Assembly: GCF_050003625.1 (NCBI RefSeq)
Contig: NC_134397.1
Coordinates: forward strand, 271,430,070-271,494,069
DNA from: Haematobia irritans
Taxonomy: Eukaryota; Arthropoda; Insecta; Diptera; Muscidae
Length of the DNA stretch: 64,000 nt
Direction: 5' to 3'
Shown piece after piece: positions 22,895 through 35,462 of the stretch; position 1 is the stretch's first letter; every line of letters starts with the position of its first letter. Position numbers and translations under genes: made by a program. A model generated the notes under the pieces. It worked only from the letters and a program-made list of their open reading frames with translations, ran no database searches and was not told where the DNA came from.

Positions 22895-23925
22895 TGTGCA
22901 CAAAAAAAAAAATAATTGCTAATAAACAAATTTATTTGAATGTAAAATCTACTGATGCTCAACAAATTTGTCTATTTAATATGAGGCATTTGTTGTTGAA
23001 ATGAATTTTGAACAAATTTTTTTGTTGCGAAAATAGTTGACTGCTATCGATATGAAAACAAAAACAAAAATACAAGACTGGTTACGCGCACATCGCTGAG
23101 AATATGTACGAAAGCTAAAAGAAGTATGCGAAGAGTACCGTTAGAACAAAGTGAGTATGATCATATGCACGTGTATGATAGCAAGCAAAGAGCTCACTCA
23201 TCAGAGAATACAGAAAAGCATTTACAAATGTCTGCAAAAAAATTTTATTTTTCAATTTGGTAGTTTCTTAAATGTGTTTATTGTATGAGATTATTAAAAA
23301 AAGCATATTAATATCGGGAATAGAGTTATTACATCTAATTAACTAGAATATCTAGCGCTGGGCAAAAAGTTGTCAAAATGCTTGCTAGATCCTGGACTAC
23401 TCAAATTCGTCATACATTTACAAAACTGAGTATAGGATTTTCGACACAAAAAAGTTACATGTTCCCCGTCCAAAAATAACATTTTGGTCATATTCCTTCT
23501 CTGTGTGTACTTGACAAAATATCTCTAGAATTGTTCCGGCAATTTTGCAATTTTGGTGCTTATAATTCCGTCAATTTTAATCTCAATTTAATTTTTTGTC
23601 AACAAACCAACAAATTTGTTACAGACTCCAACATAGTACATACAAATTTTTTCGTTCAAATTCAAAAATATTTGTTGAGGACTAAACGTAACATTCAACA
23701 ACAAATATTTTGTACTGTTGCATGCTCAACAAATTACTTTCAAATTATGTTATTGAGAACAAAAATTCTTTGTTGCCTTCTGATGGTAACGATTGCTAAC
23801 AACTTTTTTGCAATAATGGTTATTAAAAGTACAAATTAGTTTGTTGCAGGAAAATAAAAAAATATGGTTATTGGTTTTCCAACAAAAGTTCTTGGTTCTC
23901 TAACTTATTTTTATCTGTGTGGGTA
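22895..23925. repeat. Possible MITE-like element rich in CAACAAATTTGTT words
   Basis: Words of the type CAACAAATTT and AACAAATTTGTT recur at both sides (22966-23040, 23600-23850). The left end GCACAAAAAAAAAAATAAT and right end TTATTTTTATCTGTGTG form a weak inverted pair. No target duplication was seen. Confidence 0.35.
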
Positions 23926-24053
23926 TTTTTGCAATATTTGCCTAATATTAAATATATTCTCTGTTTATATAAAGTAATTGGGGCAAAATCCCATTGAAAA
24001 TGGGTATAAACTATAAAATATTCTACCATATTTCCCCAAATTAGACGGACATA

Positions 24054-25420
24054 CAGTGCCGGTCAATAAAATAGCACCAACTCGAACATATTTTTCATTC
24101 CATAAAGAAATAAATTCTGTGCTTATTATTTGAACACACGCACAGAAAAAAGCATGTTAGGACATGGTTGACCCATCCATTTAATGCTTATCTAGAGTAT
24201 GTAATTGTCGCGAAAACCATGTATTTTGTCTTTTTAAAAATAATTTTTGAGCGGAAAAAATATATGTTGGCAATAAGCATTTAAATGGTTCCCAGATGCC
24301 GCAAACATGTCCTATTATTTAAATGATAGAATTTGAGACCAACATGGTCGGGAAAATCATATACCTGACCATTCAATTTTTTACTCTTTTGCAGGGAAAA
24401 AAGTATTTTTTATAGATTACATATAGACATGTCTAGAACCATTATATGGCCATAAAGACTATGTACATTGTTTTCGTGACCACTTAATTTTTTATTTTTT
24501 TTGCAGCGAAAAGAATTTTATTAAAACATTGACAGGTACACAAGATTTTCATTTTGCGCCTCAGTCGTGTGTTGATTGTTCCTTGGAATGGACGGAGAAT
24601 ACGGAATTACTGTGTTTATTTATTTATTCAGAAATGGCACGTGGTTTTATGTGAATACAAAAAAGGAAAGTGTAATTGAAAACATGTACCTGGTTTTTGC
24701 TCTGAATTTTGATATATGGTATACGAGTAATTTATTTTTATTTGTAGTTACATGATGTCTGCGTTGATACATTTGATGGGCACAAAAATAAATATTGAAT
24801 GATTTCTTATTCTTGAAATTGAACCAAAATAGAGTGTGTAAAAATATATGATGTTTGCTTGCACGACATTATAAATACAAATAAACTATGATTTAATTTA
24901 TAAATAAATAAAAACCAATAAATAAAATTAATTTTGTGTTTTCTATTCTCAAGTGGCGTCCTTTTTTCGACGACGAAAACAGTTTTTTTCATAAAGATCA
25001 AAACATTTTAGATTTTGACCATGTTCTTTTAACTGGAAGAAAACCATTTTTGACGAATACCATAACATTTTAGATCGTGGCCATTTTCTTTTGATTCAAA
25101 CAAAATTATTTGTATCAATATAATAACATTTTATTTTTCTTAGAACCATGTTTACTGAGCCAACATGGTTGCAGGTGAAAATGTTACATGGTCGCCGCAA
25201 AAATAGCTCCTATCATATTATTTTACTCTTCGAATATGATTGTGACAATCGTGTTTCTTCTCTGTGTGCATAACTCATCAATGACGTAGTACTCTGTTTA
25301 CTCTTTTTAGGAGGAATTTTTTCTCTCAACATAGTTAACGGTTCTCTAGAAATGAACAGTCATTTACGAAAAGGTCTACTTCAGAGTAGTCATTAAAATA
25401 GCACTGTGTTTTAAATTTAT
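24054..25420 (+). mobile_element. Tc1-like element terminus, interrupted
   Basis: TA (24052-24053) is followed by CAGTGCCGGTCAATAAAATAGCACC, a Tc1-type end. A second, direct-orientation match (GTCATTAAAATAGCACTG) occurs at 25387-25404, as in elements with inner direct repeats. The opposite end was not found. The CACGCAC element (24137-25268) is inserted between the two motifs. Confidence 0.4.
24137..25268 (-). mobile_element. CACGCAC-ended dispersed DNA element, copy 2
   Basis: Ends CACGCACAGAAAAAAGC and TTCTTCTCTGTGTG are imperfect inverted repeats. The whole length is collinear, inverted, with 1-929. About 1.13 kb with no conserved protein. It sits inside the Tc1-like terminus. Confidence 0.6.
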
Positions 25421-26678
25421 TTATTAAAATCTTTATTATAATTACAAATTATAATAAATATATAACAAAAAAAGAGCAACTAAATAGCAATTTAGGTTAT
25501 AGTCTTGTGTTTTAAATTTATTTTGCAATCTGCAATCTGAAGCGAATTGGTTACTATTTTGCAAGTTTTCCGAGACTCACCAAATATTTGGATGTACGGA
25601 ATTTGAAGAAGTTCGGTTGATAAACACGCCAATTATAAGCAAATTGGAGATAACTATATATGACAGCTATATCTAAGTCTGAACTGATTTTTTCCAAAAT
25701 CATTATCGATTTTCTTTAAGCTTGTTTAGTGTAGATTTTCACCTTTTATTTTGTATAAATGAATTCTTACAATTGAATTATATCTCCACTTATTTCTAAG
25801 CTTCAACTTGAATTAATTGAATTAGTGAATTATCCTATTAAGTTGAATACAACCATGAGTTGTAAAATTGCAAATGAAATCCAAACCAGTATTTGTATCA
25901 CTAAGTGGCAACACATTTTTTTAATCCGTTTTGAGCCGAGGTGACTAGGCAAACAACATTGTTACAACTTTCTTATTTTCTCACTACTACTTGCTGTAAG
26001 CACACCTTATCTCATTCCACCCCAGTTGAATAAATGTAAGTTAGTAAGCAAATCCCTCTATACTATACTATACTATACACTGGTGTTTGTGGTAATAGTT
26101 ACCACGTAAGTATTTTTCGCTGCTGAGCCTTCTCTGGCATGAGCCTAAGCTCCTCGTCACATATTTTACACGGTGTTGTGACTCCCAATAGTATTTGAAC
26201 CTAAGTTCATCTTCAATTTTGGTCTTAAGCCAATATAAGCAGACTGTCCTTTGGATGGAACCTAAGTTCCGACTTTTCTACTATAGTATTTTCCTAAGGA
26301 AATACTAAATCGTTCAAAGCCAAATAAGCTCCTAAATATGCCAAATTTGAGGATAATCGGACCTAAACTGCGAACTGTACTTTGCACACAAAAATACATG
26401 AACAGACAGACGGACATAACCAAATCAGATGGCTTTGTATGCAAATGCACAAACTTATTATATCCAGTACCATAGTAGAGGTGAAGAGTAAACAAATTGG
26501 AAGTTTTTCATAAGACGTTAATGCCCATATTGTAGGCACTACTTATCTGCACAAAATTTTCAGTGGAAAATTCAACGCCATGGAAGAAGCGCATTGATCG
26601 ATGAACTTCTTGCAAGGAACAGTGTCGCTTGTCTTCCTTTACAAAGCTGTTGAAAATTCAGCAAGTTTTTGTTGGGTT
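25421..26678 (+). repeat. Decayed copy of the 153-bp-unit superfamily (about 25570-26490) and flanks
   Basis: 25650-25690 has ATATATGACAGCTATATCTAAG then TCTGAACTGATTT, close to the array core. 26340-26420 has AAATTTGAGGATAATCGGACC, AAACTGCGAACTGTACTTTG and CAGACGGACAT, the phrase following the units in the other copies. It is strongly diverged and has no tandem units left. TACTATACTATACTATAC at 26060-26077 is a short repeat. Confidence 0.45.
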
Positions 26679-26905
26679 AACACTGAGTGCTGGCCGATTC
26701 TATATTTAGCTCAATGACAAGGGACATACATTTTTATGGCCGAGTCCGAACAGTGTTACACATTGCGGTGAAAGAAGCTATGAAATACTCAGAAATGTTA
26801 CCAGCATTAGCTAGAGGGGCCAATCCACCAGTGAAACTTTGCTGGTGTTTGGTCGACACTGGGATTGAACCTATGACCCTTTGTATGCAACCATTGTTCA
26901 ATACT
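26679..26905 (-). repeat. SINE remnant, long, inverted
   Basis: On the minus strand it runs from the B-box region (GGGTTCAATCCCAGTGTCGACC-like) through the SINE middle to CATTGAGCT and CGGCCAGCACTCAGTG. Substitutions are frequent and the extreme ends are missing. Confidence 0.6.
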
Positions 26906-29348
26906 ACATATATTTGTGAGCACTTTCCTCATACCATTAGGATTTCAAGTGCCCGAAAGTATACAAAGAAAAATTTTTACGGTAGGTTATTTAGCTGAAT
27001 TGTCATCCAAGGGGCTTTTTTTTAAAGAAATGAAGACAAAATGGTTGTCAGGTTAATTTGGATATAATAAAAAAGTGATTTTACCATTCTATAGAAGGGA
27101 ATGGTATGAATGCCTTTACTTCGTATTTAGTTTTCCTTGTAAAAAATGTGTCATATTTGTGCCACCTTTAATTATGAATGACACTTTTTGGACGTCCTCT
27201 TAGAAATTCTCAACGATAGAGCCAATGTCATCTACTTTTAGGCATATATAAGCTGTATAGGTACATATGCCTTAAAAATAAATGAATTAATGATTTAAAA
27301 AGACTTAAAACTATAGATACACACGTTCCATAACTGATATGACAATCAATTAATTAAAATTTCGAAAACTTCATTTCAAAATGTTAAAAGTTAAACCAAT
27401 TCCAGTTTGGGAAATGGTGTTCGATTATCTGCAGTGACACATTTTTTGAGATGGATGTGTTGGCTGCTTCGGTTTTTTTATCGCTGTAGAAATAGCTCAA
27501 AGGCATTTTGGCACTGGCTATTGAAGTTTACGACAAGATGAGGATAACGATGATACAGCTCATAGTGGCAATGATGACGATGCTACCGATGTTGACGAAA
27601 AAGCAATGGTGACAACGGTTGATGGTTTAAGGCCACAAAAAAAAAAAAACGGTTAAGATAGTACAGGCCAAAATCACTCTTGGATGCTTTCAGGGCTTGT
27701 TATGTTAGCAGTGGTTGTGTCAACTGAACGTCAAATATTGCGGGCCTGGCAATTATTGTCTTCCTCCAAGCAAAAATATTTATACCAACTGATATTCATC
27801 GGTTAGTCAGAGGGTAAAATCTTTAGAGGGTATTTAATGATTTGTATTGACTGGTTGACGATTTTTATATCTGAATATCTGATGTCCCAGGCCATGCTGG
27901 ATTGGATCTCATGCATTGTATTGGATCCCAATGTGTATGTATGTATGTGAGTGTGGGAATGTTTTATGTCATGGTTGTGTTTTTTTTTGTTTACTTACTA
28001 CAAGTCCGTATCTCCTCCACTTTGAACTGGATGGAGTGGCGGAAAGATGTTGTTGTTTTCTGCTCTTGATTTTATGTACGATGAAGTTGGTACGTGATGA
28101 AGTCCCTAATGGACATTATTGTTATACGACGATGCATTTAATAATCAATGAAACAAAATCAAAGTGGTTGGAGGAGGGGCAAAAAAAAAAAAAAAAACGT
28201 CCTGATGGTGGTGGTAGCCAGCTGGGGTATGGGAGCTCTTGCCCTCTTCTGCTAGTTATTATGTTTTTTCTTCCATTCCTCCAGTGCACGATGAGAGGAA
28301 AGGAAAAAGGCGTGAGTTTGTGGCAGCAAAAGGAGAAGAGTCGGCAACGAAGAACAATAAATTTAGATTTTCTTGATAAATTGAAAATTAAATTAGCAAT
28401 GGTAAGAGATTATGGCAAGAATTTGAAGGATATTGCCTGTTGTTGAAAGCAGTTAAGATAAGAAAGCTTTGCAAAAGAGAGAATCGGTGACTTGGTGGTT
28501 TCCATAGAGCCATCGATATCAGTGTCGGTGGCATCGACAATTAACAGTTGAAAAATAATAAATGGCTCAAATTCTTGTGGGCTGTTTGCTTGTGAACAGC
28601 GAGTAAAAAAATTCTTTGTGACCACAGAAATAATTACTGAGCTTGGCAATTTGTTGAAAGCAGTTATCACCAACATCGATCAATTTTTAATAGCACCATT
28701 CACGAAAGGCTTTTAATTAAAACGCTAGGACATTATCTCGACATAAAGATGATGTACGTTTATAGCATGGATGTTTTGAAAGAATATCCCGCAAAAAAAG
28801 CGTCGCCAAAAAAGTAATGAAAATGTTCTTTTTGGATCCGGAAGTGGTGAAAAATTGACGCAGAAGCGATGAATTTAACATGAGCTTGTCATAGGACAGA
28901 AGTCCCCGATTTCAACAGCCGGTGCACTGAATTTGCATAACTTCTTTAGGTGTGATCCGAATTCAATGTTTTGGATGTAAATTAAAAAATTCTGTGATAT
29001 TTTGTCAAATAAATCATTTTTATAATTGTTAATAATTTTTATAATTGTCTGAATCATTTGACCTCAAATATATTCAAAAATTCAAAATTTTTCAGATTGG
29101 ATCTAGCATTTTTTCGACAAAATTTTAATAATTTGTACCATTTTATGAATTATTAAACTGTTTTTAACCATTTTGAAACAAACAAAGTTGAAATTACCCA
29201 TTAAAATATGAAAAAAAGCATGTTATAAAAAATTGAATGAAAATAACTTCCTGTGTAGTTAAAATAAATATCATTGGGAGTACATCTTCTGGAAGTGCTT
29301 TAAAAGTTGTGCCTTTGGAAGAACTTCCAAATTTTTTGCTGGGATGGT
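26906..29348. other. Low-repeat DNA, no gene recognised
   Basis: An open frame at 27916-28446 spans an A18 run and simple sequence and has no recognisable domain. GATGATGACGATG-like triplet tracts occur at 27540-27600, and TGTATGTATGTATG at 27931-27945. No transposon termini were found. Confidence 0.3.
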
Positions 29349-30930
29349 AGAAATGTTATTCCTACAAGAAATTTTATCAAAATTTCATTGCTATAGGTCA
29401 TTTTGTGAAGATTTCATTTATATAGGAAATGTTGTCAAAATTTCATTCCATGGAAAATTTTGTCTAAATTTCGTTCTATAGGAGATTTTTTCTAAATATC
29501 GTTCTATTAGAAATTTTGTCCAAATTTCATTTTATAACATATTTTGTCTAAATTTCATTCTATAAAAAATTTTGATAAAATTACATTTCTGTGGAAATTT
29601 TGTCTAAATTTCATACCATAGGGAATTTTGTCTAAATTTCATTCTATAGGAAATTGTGACAAAATTTTATTTCTATAGGAATTTTTCTCAAAAATTCATT
29701 TCTTTAGAAAAATTTCTTTAAATTTCGTTTCTTTAGGAAATTTTCTCTAAATTTCATTTCCTCACGAAATTTTGTCAAAACTCGATTTCTATAGGAAATT
29801 TTGTCAAATTTTCATATAAACACGAAATTTCATTTCTTGACAAAATTTCCAATAGCTACTAAATTTAATTCCTATCGAAAATTTTGTCAAAATTTCGTTT
29901 CTTTTGGAAATTTTTTCAAAATTTCGCTTCTTTAGGACATTTTATCAAAATTTCATTTCTATAGGAAAGTTTGTCAAAATCTCTTTTCTATAAGAAATTT
30001 TGTTAATTTTATTTCCGTAGGAAATTTTGTCAACATATCATTTCATTAGGATTTCTCAAAATTTCGTTTCTTTCTTTCTTTTCTAAATTTCATTTTATAG
30101 GAAATTTTGTCAAAATTTCATATCTATAAGATATTGTGTCAAAATTCATTAGGAATTCTATAGGAAATTGTGACAAAATTTTATTTCTATAGGAATTTTT
30201 CTCAAAAATTCATTTCTTTAGAAAAATTTTTTAAATTTCGTTTCTTTAGGAAATGTTCTCTAAATTTCATTTCTTTACGAAATTTTGTCAAAACTTCATT
30301 TCTATAGGAAATTTTGTCAAATTTTCCTATAAACACGAAATTTCATTTCTTGACAAAATTTCCAATAGATATTAAATTTAATTCCTATCGAAAATTTTGC
30401 AAAATTTCGTTTATTTTGGAATTTTTTCAAAATTTCGTTTCTTTAGGAAAGTTTGTCAAAATCTCATTTATATAAGAAATTTTGTCAATTTTATTTCCGT
30501 AGGAAATTTTGTCAACATTTCATTTCATTAGGATTTCTCAAAATTTCGTTTCTTTCTTTCTTTTCTAAATTTCATTCTATAGGAAATTTTGTCTAAATTT
30601 AATTTTTATAGAAAATTTTCTTAAAATATAATTTCTATAAGAAATTTTTTTAATATTTCATTCTTATAGGAAATTGTGTCAAATTTTAATTTTTATAGGA
30701 AATTTTGTCTAAATTCCCATTCTATAGGAATTTTTGTCTACATTTCATACTATAGCAAATTTGGAAAAATTTCATTCTATAGAAAATTTTGAAATGATTT
30801 CATTCTATAGGAAATTGTATCGAAATTTCATTTCTATATGAAAATTTTTCACAATTTCATTTCTATAGGAAATTTTGTACAAAATTAATTAATTTCTATT
30901 AAAAATTTTGTCAAAATTTCATTTTATTCT
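29349..30930 (+). repeat. 29-bp minisatellite array, large, with higher-order duplication
   Basis: More than fifty units of the type TATAGGAAATTTTGTCAAAA-TTTCATTTC, most 29 bp apart. A block of ~430 bp starting at 29641 is repeated from 30155 (offset 514), including an inverted unit (GAAATTTCATTTCTTGACAA) and the marker TTTCTTTCTTTCTTTTC near 30065 and 30545. No protein or RNA function is evident. Confidence 0.88.
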
Positions 30931-31721
30931 CCTGCAAAATATTGTTATTCTCTTTAAAATAAGGATTTCGATTTCTCCTGACCTTGGTTTTGGGAAAAAT
31001 TAATTTCCATACTTTCAGAATTTCTTAAATTAAAATTCAAATTACAGTCTTATTTAAAATTTGCAATAAAACTAAAATATTTATTTCTTTTTGGGATTTC
31101 GCTTTTGCTTCCGCTCCAGATTCGTAGATTTTTTCTTTCCTGATTCCTGATTTCAATACAACTCACTTAGTTCCGCGGGCTCTTTACCCTTTTTTATTTG
31201 TAATAAAATCGCTAAATGCAACGCAAACCAACCGCAACTTTTGACCACATTCATCATGGTAGTTTCTCCTCTATTTTGTGAAAGAATGAACAGTTTGTTG
31301 GCCCACTATCTCGGCAAAAACATGAGCAAAAGATGATGCACAAGAAGCATCCTTTAGCTATGGAATATGGACAAATGGGATAGTGGCAGTTGCAGTGGTA
31401 GCATTGGAGCATTGTAGCAAGGCACTGGCAGTTACTATCTCTCATTTGAACTAAAGCTAATGGTGGACAGGATGCGGTTTGTTTGTGCTACAATGGAGCT
31501 TAGTGACAGGCCGATGAACGTAGTTCGCTCTGGGGAATGCAATAATTAAATAAACTGGACAGAAAGGGGGAATTCTAATTACAAATTGCATTAGTTTTCT
31601 ACCAAGGTTGGGTGGTATGCGATTTCATTGCGATCGCTATATGGAAATAAAAAGAAGATAATAAATTAATTTTGAAAGTTTTGCCAAAAAATAATATTGA
31701 AACACATATACTAAACTATTA
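30931..31721. other. Low-repeat DNA
   Basis: I see no transposon terminus, RNA gene or convincing exon here. Confidence 0.3.
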
Positions 31722-31964
31722 ACAAGTATATACGGGCGTAAGTTCGGCCAGGCCGAAGCTTATGTACCCTCCACCATGGATTGCGTAGAAACTTCTACTG
31801 AAGACTGTCATCCACAATCGAATTACTTGGGTTGCGGTAACACTTGCCGATAGCAAGGTATCTCAAAACTTCCTAACACCGTAATATATACCACATAGTT
31901 CATACGTGGTATATATTAAACTAAAAAAGTCGATTAAATACGTATATAAATAAGTTTAAAGTTT

Positions 31965-32150
31965 CTATAGAAGTAAAATTTTGACAAAATAAAATTTTGA
32001 CAACATTTTCTATAGAAGTAGAATTTGGAAAAAATTTTCTATAGAAATAAAATTTTGACAAAATTTTCTATAGAAATAAAATTTTGACAAAATTTTCTAT
32101 AGAAATAACATTTCGTCAATGTTTTCTATAAAAATAAAATTTTGGTAGAT
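31965..32150 (-). repeat. 29-bp minisatellite, short array inside family ii
   Basis: About six units read on the plus strand as TATAGAAATAAAATTTTGAC-AAAATTTTC, followed by TTTTGGTAGATTATTTTTGG, the same bounding module as at 35380. Confidence 0.75.
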
Positions 32151-32294
32151 TATTTTTGGCTCTAGTGGAAACCGTGATTATGAACCGATATGGACCAATT
32201 TTTGTGTGATTTCAACCGGATCGGATGAATTTTGCTCCTCCAAGAGCCTCCGGAGATTAAATCTGGGGAGCGGTTTATATAATGGCTATATATA

Positions 32295-33224
32295 AAGGGT
32301 GATTTGTTAAGAGCTTGATAACTTTAAAAAAAAAAAACGCATAAAATTTGCAAAATCTCATCGGTTCTTTATTTGAAACGTTAGATTGGTCCATGACATT
32401 TACTTTTTGAAGATAATTTCATTTAAATGTTGACCGCGGCTGCGTCTTAGGTGGTCCATTCGGAAAGTCCAATTTTGGGCAACTTTTTCGAGCATTTCGG
32501 CCGGAATAGCCCGAATTTCTTCGGAAATGTTGTCTTCCAAAGCTGGAATAGTTGCTGGCTTATTTCTGTAGACTTTAGACTTGACGTAGCCCCACAAAAA
32601 ATAGTCTAAAGGCGTCAAATCGCATGATCTTGGTGGCCAACTTACCGGTCCATTTCTTGAGATGAATTGTTCTCCGAAGTTTTCCCTCAAAATGGCCATA
32701 GAATCGCGAGCTGTGTGGCATGTAGCGCCATCTTGTTGAAACCACATGTCAACCAAGTTCAGTTCTTCCATTTTTGGCAACAAAAAGTTTGTTAGCATCG
32801 AACGATAGCGATCGCCATTCACCGTAACGTTGCGTCCAACAGCATCTTGGAAAAAATACGGTCCAATGATTCCACCAGCGTACAAACCACACCAAACAGT
32901 GCATTTTTCGGGATGCATGGGCAGTTCTTGAACGGCTTCTGGTTGCTCTTCACTCCAAATGCGGCAATTTTCCTTATTTACGTAGCCATTCAACCAGAAA
33001 TGAGCCTCATCGCTGAACAAAATTTGTCGATAAAAAAACGGATTTTCTGCCAACTTTTCTAGGCCCATTCACTGAAAATTCGACGTTGTGGCAGATCGTA
33101 AGTCTATTCATGATGAAATGTCAAAGCATACTGAGCATCTTTCTCTTTGACACCATGTCTGAAATCCCACGTGATCTGTCAAATACTAATGCATGAAAAT
33201 CCTAACCTCAAAAGAATCACCCTT
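32295..33224 (-). mobile_element. DD41D (rosa-like) mariner, internally deleted, copy A
   Basis: Ends AAGGGTGATTTGTTAAGAG and ...AAAAGAATCACCCTT share AAGGGTGATT as inverted repeat, with TA at 32293-32294 and 33225-33226. At 930 bp it is shorter than an intact element because the N-terminal transposase region is missing. It sits inside one 153-bp unit; neighbouring units (GGCTATATATAATTATGG) give the empty site. Copy B at 59343-60275 shares the same deletion and differs at only a handful of positions by eye. Confidence 0.92.
32400..33068 (-). pseudogene. DD41D transposase, N-terminally truncated
   Basis: An open frame of 222 codons encodes most of the catalytic domain. Asp20 lies in ILFSDEAHFW, Asp113 in WFQQDGATCHT and Asp155 in CDLTPLDYFLWG. 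I count 41 residues between the last two, the DD41D signature of rosa-type mariners. The helix-turn-helix DNA-binding half is absent. Just upstream the frame is broken by a missing base in copy A (TGGGCCTAG), whereas copy B keeps the frame there. Without a DNA-binding domain the product could not mobilise the element by itself. Confidence 0.9.
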
Positions 33225-33227
33225 TAA

Positions 33228-34020
33228 TTATTGACCGATATGGACCAATTCTTGCGTGTTTGTTAGAGACCACATTCTAACACCATGTTTCAAATTTCAA
33301 ACGGATCGGATGAATTTAGCTCCTCCAAGAGGCTCCGGAGGACAAATCTGGGTATCGATTTATATGGGGGCTATATATAATTATGGACCGATATGGACCA
33401 ATTCTTGCATGGTTGTTAGAGACCATATACTAACACCACGTACCAAATTTCAACCGGATCGGATGAATTTTGCTCCTCTAAGAGGCTCCGGAGGTCAAAT
33501 CTGGGAATCGGCTTATATGGGGGCTATATATAATTATGGACCGATATGGACCAATTTTGGCATGGTTGTTAGAGACAATATGCTAACACCACGTACCAAA
33601 TTTCAATCGGATCGGATGACTTTTGCTCCTCTAAGAGGCTCCGGAGGTCAAATCTGGGGATTGGTTTATATGGGGGCTGTATATAATTATGGGCCGATGT
33701 GGACCAATTTTTGCACGGTCATTAGAGAACATATACCAACACCATTTACCAAATTTCAGCCGGATCGGATGAAATTTGCTTCTCTTAGAGCAATCGCAAG
33801 CCAAATTTGGGGGTCCGTTTATATGGGGGCTATACGTAAAAGTGGACCGATATGGACCAATTTTTGCATGGTTGTTAGAGACCATATACTAACACCATGT
33901 ACCAAATTTCAGCCGGATCGGATGAAATTTGCTTCTCTTAGAGCAATCGCAAGCCAAATTTGGGGGTCCGTTTATATGGGGGCTATACGTAAAAGTGGAC
34001 CGATATGGCCCATTTGCAAT
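33228..34020 (+). repeat. Array of five 153-bp units (family ii)
   Basis: The landmark TTAGAGA recurs at 33265, 33418, 33571, 33724 and 33877, exactly 153 bp apart. Each unit has TATATGGGGGCTATAT and GGACCGATATGGACCAAT. The first three units differ from the last two in the CTCCGGAGG versus GCAATCGCAAGCC segment, so two subtypes are present. Because 153 is 51 codons, one frame stays open for 306 codons. Confidence 0.92.
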
Positions 34021-34387
34021 ACCATCCAACCTACATCAATACCAACTAGTTGTGGCAAGTTTCAAGTCGATAGATTGTTTCGTTCGGAAGTTAGCGTTAT
34101 TTCAACAGACGGACATGCTCAGATCGACTCAGAATTTCACCACTACCCAGAATATATATACTTTATGGGGTCTTAGAGCAATATTTCGATGTGTGACAAG
34201 CGGAATGAAAAAGTTAATATACCCCCATCCTATGGTGGAGGGTATAAAAAATGCAAAATTAAATTCAGCAACATTTTTCAAATTAGTAAAACCGAACATT
34301 AAATTTTGTCGAGTTTCATGCACCCTCCACTCAGAAAAAATCATGGATTAGGTAAAAGTCATCGAAAATTTTTATAGTCGGCGATAT

Positions 34388-35345
34388 CTTAGTTCATGAA
34401 AAGAGGTACTTTATAAATTTTCTATAGAAATAAACTTTTTACAAAAAATATTTACAAAATTTTTTAAATAGAAATAAAATGTAGACAAAATTTTCTAAAT
34501 AGAAATAAAATTTCTACAAAATTTTCTGTATAGCAATAAAATGGTGACGAAATTTTCTATATAGAAATAAAATGTTAACAAAATTTTCTATGAAAATTGT
34601 TATACCTGATTAAACTTTATCATAGTTCATGAAAAGTGGCACTTCATAAATTTTCTATAGAAATAAACTTTTTGCAAAAATTTCAATATAAATGAAATTT
34701 TGATACAATTTTCTATGCAGCAATAAAATTGACAAAATTATCTATAAAGAAATAAAATATTTATAACATTTTCTAAATAGAAATAAACTTTATCTTAGTT
34801 CATGAAAAGAGGTACTTCATAAATTTTCTATAGAAATAAACTTTTTACAAAAATTTCTATAGAAATAAAATTTTGATACAACTTTCTATATAGCAATAAA
34901 ATTGACAAAATCATCTATAAAGAAATAAAATATTTACAAAATTTTCTAAATAGAAATGAAATGTAGACAAAATTTTCTAAATAGAAATCAAATTTCTCCA
35001 AATTTTTCTGTATAGCAATAAAATTTCTACAACATTTTCTGTATAGCAATAAAATGTTAACGAAATTTTCTATATAGAAATAAAATGTCGACAAAATTTT
35101 CTATGAAAATTGTTACACCTGATTAAACTTTATCTTAGTTCATGAAAAGAGGTACTTCATAAATTTTTCTATAGAAATAAACTTTTTACAAACATTTCTA
35201 TAGAAATAAAATTTTGATAAAATTTTCTATGTAGCAATAAAATTGAAAAAATTATCTATATAGAAATAAAATGTTGACAAAATTTTCTATATAGAAATAA
35301 AATTTTGACAAAATTTTTTGTATAGAAATAAAATTTTGGAAAAAG
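34388..35345 (-). repeat. 29-bp minisatellite array with higher-order units
   Basis: Units of the type TATAGAAATAAAATTTTGAC-AAAATTTTC. The longer phrase AGTTCATGAAAAGAGGTACTT occurs at about 34390, 34625, 34797 and 35138, marking four higher-order units of unequal length. It ends at a module with TTTTGGTAGATTATTTTTGG (35380). Confidence 0.88.
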
Positions 35346-35462
35346 ACTTTTTTGTTTGGTAGTGTTTTCTCCCAATTTTGGTAGATTATTTTTGGTTCGA
35401 GTGACAACAGTGGTGGTAGATCAATGTTGAGGTGAATTATTTTCATCATATCTGTATTTATC

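Larger units (their letters stand above)
31722..34250 (+). mobile_element. 153-bp-unit element, family ii, interrupted by a DD41D mariner
   Basis: The left end AACAAGTATATACGGGCG is followed by the palindrome TTCGGCCAGGCCGAA and ACCCTCCACCATGG. The right end, at about 34230, reads CCTATGGTGGAGGGTATAAA, so ACCCTCCACCAT is an inverted terminal motif. Inside are a 29-bp minisatellite patch (31965-32150), a unit array (33228-34020) and the phrases CAGACGGACATG and ATCGACTCAG plus TATATATACTTTATGGGGTC. It is non-autonomous and I do not recognise the family name. Confidence 0.65.

Noticed and set aside
27916..28446. 176-codon open frame as a host gene
   Set aside because: It passes through an A18 run and simple sequence, shows no domain and has no splice or codon evidence.
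29349..30930. Regular ~29-bp repeats resembling a CRISPR array
   Set aside because: Units are directly adjacent and degenerate, with no unique spacers, in a fly-like nuclear sequence without cas genes.
33256..34176. 306-codon frame as a true repeat protein
   Set aside because: It is explained by the 153-bp unit being divisible by three; related arrays are not open, so no gene is called.
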